Below are positions 1 to 4,635 of a stretch of DNA of 5,651 bases, piece after piece (position 1 is the first letter of the stretch; each line of letters opens with the position of its first letter). The stretch is from Alphaproteobacteria bacterium UBA6038 (GTDB taxonomy: Bacteria; Pseudomonadota; Alphaproteobacteria; Micropepsales; Micropepsaceae). Both the position numbers and the translations under genes were made by a program. Below the pieces are notes generated by a model that had not been told where the DNA came from, did not search any database, and saw only the letters and a list, made by a program, of their open reading frames with translations. The stretch lies in contig DIZC01000107.1 in NCBI GenBank assembly GCA_002429315.1, positions 1-5,651 on the forward strand, written 5' to 3'.

Positions 1-31
1 GTCGGCAGCGTCAGATGTGTATAAGAGACAG
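1..31 (+). other. Residual Nextera/Tn5 library adapter (not genomic)
   Basis: The first 31 bases match the Illumina Nextera read-1 transposase adapter lacking its first two bases. Bases 13-31 are the 19-bp Tn5 mosaic end (starts AGATGTG, ends GAGACAG). Genomic sequence therefore begins at about base 32. This is untrimmed library sequence at a contig end, not a natural transposon end: no transposase or second end is present, and the part before the mosaic end is the synthetic adapter tail. Confidence 0.97.
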
Positions 32-32
32 A

Positions 33-62
33 GACAAAGCAAAAGCCTGCGCCAGCTTTGTC
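33..62. repeat. Hairpin downstream of tRNA-Gly, possible terminator
   Basis: GACAAAGC at 33-40 and GCTTTGTC at 55-62 form a perfect 8-bp inverted repeat with a 14-base loop. It lies 25 bases past the 3' end of the minus-strand tRNA, where a terminator would be expected. No U-tract follows on the minus strand and the far arm abuts the adapter, so the natural sequence beyond it is unknown. Termination is an inference. Confidence 0.3.
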
Positions 63-86
63 CCCGTGCGAAAACAGGCGGCAAAT

Positions 87-160
87 TGGAGCGGGTGAAG
101 GGAATCGAACCCTCGTATTCAGCTTGGAAGGCTGCTGCTCTACCATTGAGCTACACCCGC
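87..160 (-). tRNA. tRNA-Gly (anticodon UCC)
   Basis: The reverse complement folds into a full 74-nt cloverleaf. The acceptor stem is GCGGGTG/CACCCGC. The D arm is GCTC/GAGC with an AATGGTA loop. The anticodon arm is GCAGC-CTTCCAA-GCTGA, giving anticodon TCC and one G-A mismatch at the outer pair. The T arm is GAGGG-TTCGATT-CCCTT, and the discriminator is U followed by a genome-encoded CCA (87-89). It decodes GGA and GGG glycine codons. It stands alone here, divergent from the small transcription unit that begins near 259. Confidence 0.97.
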
Positions 161-170
161 GTTGGCGATC

Positions 171-198
171 AACTATCACGCCGGGCGAGCGGCCTCAA
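171..198 (-). promoter_or_regulatory. Candidate promoter of tRNA-Gly
   Basis: On the minus strand TTGAGG (198-193) is followed after 15-16 bases by GATAGT/ATAGTT (177-171), ending about 11 bases before the first base of the tRNA. The -35 keeps TTGA of the sigma70 consensus; the -10 is a moderate match and the spacing is slightly short. The position suits a tRNA promoter, but the call rests on these hexamers alone. Confidence 0.35.
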
Positions 199-258
199 CC
201 GCCCTGCCGCGCATCCACGCCGCAACCAGCTGTTCCGCTCCTGGACCGGACCAGGCCC

Positions 259-287
259 TTAACACCCGGCGATTCGCTACCTATACT
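259..287 (+). promoter_or_regulatory. Sigma70-type promoter of the mini-gene
   Basis: TTAACA (259-264) and TATACT (282-287) are separated by exactly 17 bases. They match the housekeeping consensus TTGACA-N17-TATAAT at five and five (or four, depending on alignment) of six positions. Transcription would start near 293-295, giving a 5' leader of about 28 nt before the GTG at 322. It lies in the gap upstream of the divergent tRNA-Gly. Confidence 0.6.
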
Positions 288-305
288 GATGTTTCCATCA
301 ACAAC

Positions 306-320
306 GAAAGGAGGTGATCC
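306..320 (+). promoter_or_regulatory. Extended Shine-Dalgarno, perfect match to 16S 3' tail
   Basis: GAAAGGAGGTGATCC is complementary over 15 consecutive bases to the 3' end of bacterial 16S rRNA (GGATCACCTCCTTTC). GGAGG at 310-314 is seven bases before the GTG at 322, a good spacing. This fixes the start of the 25-codon ORF. Ordinary genes use four to six complementary bases; this length is exceptional. Confidence 0.75.
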
Positions 321-321
321 A

Positions 322-399
322 GTGTCTCATTGTCATGACCTGCGGCCGAAGGGTGCCGCGACCTGGATCGACGCCTGTGGCGGAGTCCGGGTGGCTTGA
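322..399 (+). CDS. 25-aa small protein with maximal ribosome binding site, unknown function
   Basis: A GTG-started ORF of 25 codons ends at TGA (397-399). I do not recognise a family. The peptide begins MSHCHDLRP and ends with WIDACGG followed by VRVA. It has Cys at 4 and 19, His at 3 and 5, and a single Trp at 15, so it could bind metal or form a disulfide, but nothing proves this. There is no membrane segment or signal peptide. The case for a real gene comes from context: a good promoter at 259-287, a 15-base Shine-Dalgarno at the right distance, and a terminator-like hairpin at 444-468, together giving a transcript of about 175 nt. Alternatives are a leader-type peptide or a structured sRNA whose ORF is secondary. 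A longer reading frame through 58-399 is unlikely because it crosses the tRNA in antisense. Confidence 0.55.
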   Translation: MSHCHDLRPKGAATWIDACGGVRVA

Positions 400-411
400 C
401 GCCAGATTTCG

Positions 412-431
412 GCGGTTCCCTTCGGACCCGC
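412..431 (+). repeat. RNA hairpin in the 3' part of the mini-gene transcript
   Basis: GCGGTTCC (412-419) pairs with GGACCCGC (424-431) around a CTTC loop, with seven of eight pairs and one internal T-C mismatch. It lies between the stop codon of the 25-codon ORF and the terminator-like hairpin, so the 3' untranslated part of this transcript is mostly structured. Its role is unknown. Confidence 0.45.
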
Positions 432-443
432 AGTTGACAGTGG

Positions 444-475
444 AAGGGCCGTCCCTCGGGCGGCCCTTCGCCGTT
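444..475 (+). terminator. Terminator-like hairpin of the mini-gene
   Basis: AAGGGCCGTCC (444-454) and GGGCGGCCCTT (458-468) form an 11-bp stem with one G-U pair and a three-base CTC loop. The stem is very stable and GC-rich. Only a poor T run follows (CGCCGTTTCG), so this is a suboptimal intrinsic terminator of a sort common in GC-rich genomes. It closes the short plus-strand unit that starts near 293. Confidence 0.65.
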
Positions 476-563
476 TCGGCATGGACGGCAAAGTTAAGTT
501 CAATTCCGCAGTGATGTTGCCGTCGTCATTGGCTCGCTCGGAAGCAGACCAAGCTCTCTCAAA

Positions 564-718
564 TCCACCCTCCCCTTGAGGGAGGGTCGAAATTTGCGAA
601 GCACGGCGAAGCAAATTTCGGGGAGGGGTGAATGCGCCGCTGCCGTGGCTTGACCCCTCCCCGAAAAATCTTTCGCTTCGCTCCAGATTTTTCGACCCTC
701 CCTCAAGGGGAGGGTGGA
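564..718. repeat. Nested palindromic REP/BIME-like element
   Basis: The outer arms 564-592 and 690-718 are a perfect 29-bp inverted repeat, the core being CCCTCCCCTTGAGGGAGGG, itself nearly palindromic. Each half contains a further hairpin: CGAAATTTGC (588-597) with GCAAATTTCG (611-620), and CGAAAAATCT (662-671) with AGATTTTTCG (685-694). An inner pair, CGGGGAGGGGT (619-629) and ACCCCTCCCCG (653-663), brackets the centre. The element is thus two related but non-identical hairpin units in opposite orientation around about 23 bases. It is non-coding despite open frames across it. Similar GC-rich intergenic palindromes are abundant in alphaproteobacteria. It lies between the mini-gene terminator and the DUF488 gene and could affect read-through or mRNA stability. 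Bases 476-563, before it, show nothing I can assign. Confidence 0.85.
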
Positions 719-767
719 ACCAAGAGCCACGATTCCGCGTGAGGGAAACCATCTCTAAGATGCCGTT

Positions 768-1307
768 GTGACGAGACTTCATTCCATCGGCCATTCCAAC
801 CGCACCTTGGCGGAATTCCTGTCGCTGCTGGCCAGGAACGGCATCTCGGCACTGGCCGACATCCGTCAGTTCACCCGCAGCCGCGCCAATCCGCAGTTCA
901 ACGCCGACACGTTCGCGACGGCGCTGGCGCAAGCCGGGATCGCCTATGAGCACATCGCGGCGCTGGGCGGGCGGCGGTCCGCGAAGCTGAAGGAGTCGCC
1001 GAACGGGCTGTGGGAGAACGCGGCGTTCCGCAACTATGCCGACTACGCGCTCACCGATCCGTTCGAGGCCGGCTTTGCCGCGCTGCTCGAGCTGGCGGAG
1101 ACGCGCCGCGTCGCGATGATGTGCGCCGAGGCGGTGTGGTGGCGCTGCCATCGCCGGATCGTGACCGACTATCTCCTCGCCCGCGGCCACACCGTGCTGC
1201 ATATTCTGGGCGAGGCCGAGCCCAAGCCCGCCACGCTCACGCCCGGCGCCGAAATCCGCAGCGACGGCAAGCTCCTCTATCCACCGCAGCAGCCCGCGCT
1301 GATCTGA
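768..1307 (+). CDS. DUF488 domain-containing protein
   Basis: The 179-aa protein covers the whole DUF488 domain, a small cytosolic family with no settled biochemical function. Hallmarks visible in order are SIGHSN at residues 6-11, ADIR at 30-33, NPQF at 41-44, ALGG at 65-68, MCAE at 118-121, CHRR at 127-130 and VLHILG at 143-148. The conserved Cys119, Cys127 and His128 suggest a metal- or thiol-based site, which is inference. The start is GTG; the SIGHSN motif normally begins within the first ten residues, so no later start is possible. An upstream ATG at 760 is out of frame and stops at once. The ribosome binding site is weak. The gene begins 49 bases after the palindromic element and no promoter is evident in that gap. 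It converges with the remnant on the opposite strand. Confidence 0.9.
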   Translation: MTRLHSIGHSNRTLAEFLSLLARNGISALADIRQFTRSRANPQFNADTFATALAQAGIAYEHIAALGGRRSAKLKESPNGLWENAAFRNYADYALTDPFEAGFAALLELAETRRVAMMCAEAVWWRCHRRIVTDYLLARGHTVLHILGEAEPKPATLTPGAEIRSDGKLLYPPQQPALI

Positions 1308-1767
1308 GACCGGAGCTTCGGCCGCCGGCATCTGCTCCAGCCGCCGCGCGGCCAGCACGACTTTCGCCCAGGCGATGTGAGCGCGCACCCGCTTGGCGAG
1401 GCGCGAGACCTCCTTGCGGAAAGCGCGCATCTCGGCGGATTGCGCCGTGCTTGAGCGCATACCTGTTGCCCTTGGGCGCGCCGCGCTTCCGCCGCGCAAT
1501 GGAATTGTTCCGTTTGTTCGGCGAAAATTTTTCTTCCGCGGCGGCCGGGCCGGACCGCTGCGCAACGGAATTGTTCGTTTTGTTCGGCGAAAAATGTTCT
1601 GCCGCGTCCAGACCGTTCAGGACTCGGGCGCGAGCATGGGCCCGCGCTGCCCGTGCTGCGGCGCAAAAGCGGCCGTGGCGGACGGCGTTGCGGTTGCCGG
1701 CCGGCGCGCCCGGACGGCGCTTCGCCGCGGCGGCGGTTTCTTCCTTACGCAATCGATGTTCGAGCAT
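1308..1767 (-). pseudogene. Frameshifted gene with two GAPxGNRxAxxHG motifs
   Basis: Read from ATG at 1767, the frame gives MLEHRLRKEE, then GAPAGNRNAVRHG at residues 20-32 and a second GAPKGNRYALKHG at 96-108. This motif, commonly followed by an AEMxAFRxEV-type helix, is one I associate with short hypothetical proteins of Rhizobiales and relatives and with phage terminase-small-subunit-like proteins. Here the motif is in one frame, while its expected continuation (AEMRAFRKEVSRLAKRVRAH onward) is in another, so a one-base indel lies at about 1430-1445. Between the motifs, FSPNKTNNSVA and FSPNKRNNSIA are repeated (see the 47-bp repeat). No convincing stop ends the homologous part before it runs into the DUF488 3' end, so the left boundary is approximate. 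It could be a decayed gene or carry a sequencing error. Function unknown. Confidence 0.5.
1494..1606. repeat. 47-bp direct repeat, two copies 66 bp apart
   Basis: Copies at 1494-1540 and 1560-1606 share 41 of 47 bases, including GGAATTGTTC and TTTGTTCGGCGAAAA. The 66-bp offset is a multiple of three. On the minus strand they encode the related peptides FSPNKRNNSIA and FSPNKTNNSVA. They are more A/T-rich than their surroundings. The likely origin is an in-frame internal duplication inside the remnant gene, followed by divergence. Confidence 0.8.
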
Positions 1768-1798
1768 GAATGGTCCATGAAAATCCGACTGCGACATA

Positions 1799-1850
1799 TT
1801 GCATATTACGCAACACAACAGCAAGCGAAATTGCAGTGCTATTTATGCAA
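1799..1850. promoter_or_regulatory. A/T-rich island with two TTGCA inverted repeats
   Basis: TTGCATATTACGCAA (1799-1813) is a palindrome with one mismatched pair. TTGCA (1831-1835) and TGCAA (1846-1850) form a second inverted repeat around ten bases. Both use the same TTGCA half-site within an A/T-rich stretch that stands out from the GC-rich context. It lies just upstream of the minus-strand remnant, where its promoter or operator would be, and downstream of the HiPIP gene. No regulator can be named. Apart from this island and a GGCGC/GCGCC hairpin at 1866-1878, bases 1768-1919 show nothing assignable. Confidence 0.3.
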
Positions 1851-1865
1851 CAAGCCTATGCGCCA

Positions 1866-1878
1866 GGCGCAGAGCGCC
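1866..1878 (-). terminator. Small GC hairpin downstream of HiPIP, weak terminator candidate
   Basis: GGCGC (1866-1870) and GCGCC (1874-1878) form a 5-bp stem with an AGA loop, 41 bases past the HiPIP stop codon on the minus strand. No U-tract follows, so termination here is doubtful. Confidence 0.2.
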
Positions 1879-1919
1879 CAGGGATCGGCCAGCATGGCGG
1901 GGAAAGTGGGTGGGGGCGG

Positions 1920-2204
1920 TCAGGCGGCTTTGGGTTTGAACAACAGACACCAGCCGTTGGCGTTTATGCTTCCCGACACGACCCGGCAGCCGGACGGCGC
2001 CAGGAAGTTCTTGCACGTTCCGCAGCGCTGTTCCCCCTTCGGCTGATCCTGATACGCCACGTCCTGCTTCTTGAGCTGGCTGTTCGACGCCGCGGCCGAG
2101 CCATCGTCGGCCCGCCCAGGTTCGACCAGCATCAGCGAGGCAACCGCCCCGGCGAAGGTGGTTGCGGCTGTCAGAATGTGACGGCGAGACATGGGGATGC
2201 GCAT
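1920..2204 (-). CDS. High-potential iron-sulfur protein (HiPIP), Tat-exported
   Basis: The 94-aa preprotein is a small periplasmic electron carrier holding one [4Fe-4S] cluster at high potential. The four ligands are Cys61, Cys64, Cys73 and Cys86. The stretch C73-x6-I-x3-G-W-C86-x2-F fits the classical HiPIP signature exactly. The N-terminus has a twin-arginine signal (SRRHIL at 6-11), then a hydrophobic segment to about residue 27 and a likely cleavage after GRA (30-32), as expected for a cofactor loaded before export. The mature part is about 62 residues, within the small HiPIP class. The start was chosen because GGGAG lies six bases before ATG 2204; the in-frame ATG at 2192 is possible but poorly placed. 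The longer open frame reaching 2423 is not supported. In other bacteria HiPIPs donate electrons to photosynthetic reaction centres, cytochrome oxidases or other redox enzymes; no partner is encoded here. Confidence 0.93.
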   Translation of the reverse strand: MRIPMSRRHILTAATTFAGAVASLMLVEPGRADDGSAAASNSQLKKQDVAYQDQPKGEQRCGTCKNFLAPSGCRVVSGSINANGWCLLFKPKAA

Positions 2205-2447
2205 GACCAACTCCCGTTGCGAATTTCGCGTGGAGGAGCATCCGTTCGTGCGCCGCGCCCCGGCCTGACTCTGGTGGGCCGCGCGTTCGCACGAGGACGG
2301 AAAACGCGCGCCGGCCGCGCAGGATGAAGAAAGGCGGTTCTTTCGTCCGCTGCCGACGCTCTGTCCTCCGTTTATAAGGACGCGTCGTGGGAATGATTTA
2401 TTCCGCCATCGCTGCTGTGACACGGCGAGCGCGCAATGGCCGCTTGG
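2205..2447. other. Intergenic region between HiPIP and GumC-like genes
   Basis: This 243-base gap has no convincing gene. The HiPIP promoter should lie here. One weak candidate on the minus strand is GGAAT (2404-2400), then 17 bases, then CGTC (2382-2379), which resembles the EcfG general-stress consensus GGAAC-N16/17-CGTT at seven of nine positions. GTCCT (2363-2367) pairs with AGGAC (2377-2381), and GGAAT/ATTCC at 2390-2404 is a short palindrome. I see no clear terminator for the GumC-like gene. Confidence 0.4.
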
Positions 2448-4523
2448 TCAGCTCGCCAGCACGATGCCGATCGGCGGCGAGGCGATGCGGGCGAGCGCGT
2501 CCACCGCCGCGGCAATCGCGGGGCGCGGCGCCACGTCGGTTCGGGCGACCAGCATCACCGCATCGGCATAGCCCGCGAGAAGCTGCGTGCCGCCTTGCGC
2601 CAGCACCGGCGGCGCCACGATGAGCAGAAGATCGCAGGCGCGCCGCAGGTGGTCGACAAGCCGCGCCAGCTGCACCGAGGCGAGCACCGGATAGGCATCG
2701 TGGCGCGGTTGCGCCACCGAAAGCAGGAGCGCGTTCGAGCGCGGATCCTTCACCAAGCTCTGGCTGAGCGGCGCGCGTCCCGACAGCACCTCCGTCAAGC
2801 CGTTGCGGACGGCGTGAAACCCGGCGATCGGGGCGACCGACGGCGCCGCCAGATTGCCGTCGAGCACGATCACCCGCCGCCCCATCTGCGCGGCGGCGCG
2901 GGCGAGACTGACGGCGATGGTGGCCGCGCCTTCGCCGGATTGCGGCGAGGCGATCAGGATGGCGCGCGGGCCGCCGCGCACGGCGCCGTAAGCCACCTTG
3001 TAGGCGAGCGCTGTGACGGCCTGGGCAAAGGGCGAGGCCGGCCAGTCGAGCACCAGGTCCACGGCGCGGGCGTGCGACACGCCGGGAATCTCGGCCAGCA
3101 CCGGAACGCCTCGCATCGAATCGCGCATCAGCGTATGGACCGCCGGCGCAAAGCGCTCCGCCATCAGCGCGGCCAACAGTCCCAGCATGAGGCCGGCGGG
3201 AATGGATGCAGCGAAGATCAGCGCGCGATGCGGCGAGCTCGGCGCATTGGGCGCCGCCGCGTGTGAGATCACGCGGGCGTCGGACGCCTGGATGGCGTCC
3301 TGGTCCTGGATCGCGCGCAGCCGCGCGACGAAGGCTTCGTAGATCGAATGCGTGGAGGTGGCATTCACCTCCAGTGACTTGAGCTTCACCCGGGTGAAGT
3401 TCTGCGCCTGCGCCTGCTGCTCGGCCTGCGCCAGGCTCGCGTTCAGCGAGGCGACTTGCGAGCGCGCCACCGAGACGTCGTTGGCGAGCGAGCCGGCTAC
3501 GCGCTCCACTTCTTCCGAAATCTTCTGTTCCAGATCGTGCTTCTGCGATTGGGCGGCGATCAGCTTGGGGTGCTTGGGTCCGTAGCGGGTGGCGAGATCG
3601 GCCTCGTTGCGGATGAGCTCGGCTTCCTGCGAGCGCAGCTGGATGATGAGCGGCGACGCCACGGCTTGCGAGACGTCCGCGCCATGGCCGGATTTCATCA
3701 GGGTGTCCACATGCGCGAGCGTCGACTGCTTCTGCGCCAGGTCGGCGCGCGCCTGCACCAGTTGCCCGCTGACGGCGCTGATTTCCTGGTCGATCAGCGG
3801 CACGCCCTGCGCACCTTCGTTCAAATTGTGCTCGGCCTTGTAGCGCTCGACCGCGCCATCCGCGGCCTGCACCTGCCGCGACAGATCGCGCACCCGGCCT
3901 TCCAGCCAGTCCGTCGCTTCGCGGGTGGCGGCGAATTTGGTGTCGAGCTGCAGCTGCACGTAGGTCTCGGCGATGGTGTTGGCGATCTGGGCCGCCTTTT
4001 CCGGCGTGCGGGCGCTGAAGCCGATGGAGATGGCGGTCGAGAGACCCTCGTTCTCCACCTTGAGGCGGTTCAGGAACGCGGTGACGACGCGCTCGTGCGC
4101 GGCCATCGCGGCACTGTCGCCGGGCAGTTCGCCGGCGCCAGCGTCGGTGTTGAATTCGGGATCGTTCTCCAGCCCCAGCTTGTCGATGACGCGGGAGGCG
4201 AGGTCGCGCGAGGTGAGAATCTGAATCTGGTTCTGCACCGACGCGGGATCGGTCGGCAGCGACGTCAGCACGGAAGACACATCGGCGACGTTGTTCTTGC
4301 GCTGCTCCAGCATCACCACCGCGGAGGCGGAATAGAGCGTGGGGAGCAGCATCAGCACGATCGCGGTGAGTGCCACGCAAACGGCCGCCACGCCCAGGAT
4401 CAACCGGCGCCGCGCCCGCACGACGTGCAGCAGATCGGGAAGCTGGAACCGTCGCGCACCCGATGGCGGGACGCCGGCGCCGACCGGAAATCCGGGAGCC
4501 ATGAGTGATGTTGCCGTTGCCAT
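2448..4523 (-). CDS. GumC/Wzc-like polysaccharide chain-length determinant with degenerate BY-kinase domain
   Basis: This 691-aa inner-membrane protein has the architecture of a polysaccharide co-polymerase fused to a BY-kinase-like domain. Residues about 25-115 are a Wzz domain with a first membrane helix near 40-62. Residues 205-380 are largely coiled coil, with the GNVR-type RYGPKHPKLIAAQ at 313-325. The proline-rich APNAPSSP (424-431) precedes a second helix at about 434-455. The cytoplasmic part (about 480-691) follows the tyrosine-kinase fold, but the key residues are gone. Walker A reads SPQSGEGAAT (526-535) with Ala533 for the catalytic Lys. Walker A' reads VLDGNLAAP (553-561) with Asn557 for the second Asp. 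Walker B reads LIVAPP (634-639) with Val636 for Asp. There is no tyrosine-rich tail. It probably sets exopolysaccharide length without phosphorylation. The ATG at 4523 has only a weak upstream AAGG; ATG at 4502 is an alternative. It follows the GH10 gene on the same strand after 97 bases. Confidence 0.93.
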   Translation of the reverse strand: MATATSLMAPGFPVGAGVPPSGARRFQLPDLLHVVRARRRLILGVAAVCVALTAIVLMLLPTLYSASAVVMLEQRKNNVADVSSVLTSLPTDPASVQNQIQILTSRDLASRVIDKLGLENDPEFNTDAGAGELPGDSAAMAAHERVVTAFLNRLKVENEGLSTAISIGFSARTPEKAAQIANTIAETYVQLQLDTKFAATREATDWLEGRVRDLSRQVQAADGAVERYKAEHNLNEGAQGVPLIDQEISAVSGQLVQARADLAQKQSTLAHVDTLMKSGHGADVSQAVASPLIIQLRSQEAELIRNEADLATRYGPKHPKLIAAQSQKHDLEQKISEEVERVAGSLANDVSVARSQVASLNASLAQAEQQAQAQNFTRVKLKSLEVNATSTHSIYEAFVARLRAIQDQDAIQASDARVISHAAAPNAPSSPHRALIFAASIPAGLMLGLLAALMAERFAPAVHTLMRDSMRGVPVLAEIPGVSHARAVDLVLDWPASPFAQAVTALAYKVAYGAVRGGPRAILIASPQSGEGAATIAVSLARAAAQMGRRVIVLDGNLAAPSVAPIAGFHAVRNGLTEVLSGRAPLSQSLVKDPRSNALLLSVAQPRHDAYPVLASVQLARLVDHLRRACDLLLIVAPPVLAQGGTQLLAGYADAVMLVARTDVAPRPAIAAAVDALARIASPPIGIVLAS

Positions 4524-4546
4524 CGACGATCGCTGCCTTACCTGCC

Positions 4547-4562
4547 GGGCGGATTACCGCCC
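4547..4562 (-). repeat. Hairpin in the leader of the GumC-like gene
   Basis: GGGCGG and CCGCCC form a perfect 6-bp stem with a four-base loop, 24-39 bases upstream of the GumC-like start. No U-tract follows on the minus strand, so it is not an intrinsic terminator. If transcribed, it would be a 5'-leader stem next to the ribosome binding region. Confidence 0.4.
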
Positions 4563-4620
4563 ATTTGATTAAAACTCTTCGCGAACTGACGAACCCTTAA
4601 CGAGGGGTGGCTGCCTCTGG

Positions 4621-4635
4621 TTAATCCGCTGTTAA
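4621..4635 (-). promoter_or_regulatory. CtrA-type box upstream of the GumC-like gene
   Basis: The minus strand reads TTAACAGCGGATTAA followed by CC, a full TTAA-N7-TTAA site as recognised by CtrA, the alphaproteobacterial cell-cycle and envelope regulator. It overlaps the last codons and stop of the GH10 gene and lies about 98 bases before the GumC-like ATG, a plausible operator position. Chance occurrence is possible, and no clear -10/-35 pair could be fixed beside it. Confidence 0.4.

Noticed and set aside
13..31. A natural Tn5/IS50-type transposon end
   Set aside because: It is the hyperactive synthetic mosaic end joined to the Illumina adapter tail, found only at the contig tip.
306..320. 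The 3' end of a 16S rRNA gene on the minus strand
   Set aside because: The 15-base match to the 16S tail stops at once: the next bases should begin AGCCGCA but read AGTGTCT, and no further 16S sequence follows. With a promoter before it and a GTG seven bases after GGAGG, it is a ribosome binding site.
333..1565. Long minus-strand open frame of 410 codons
   Set aside because: It runs antisense through the mini-gene, the palindromic repeat and the whole DUF488 gene. Only its first part, which carries the shifted continuation of the GNRxA remnant, looks like protein.
2205..2423. N-terminal extension of the HiPIP frame to an ATG at 2423
   Set aside because: The extension is low-complexity Arg/Ser sequence that would bury the Tat signal in the middle of the protein; GGGAG before ATG 2204 marks a better start.
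2398..4380. Long minus-strand open frame of 660 codons
   Set aside because: It is an Arg/Ala-rich shadow of the GumC-like gene in another frame, a usual effect of high third-position GC, with no recognisable domain.
3456..4508. Plus-strand open frame of 350 codons antisense to the GumC-like gene
   Set aside because: His/Arg/Gly-rich composition without motifs, wholly inside a well-supported gene on the other strand.
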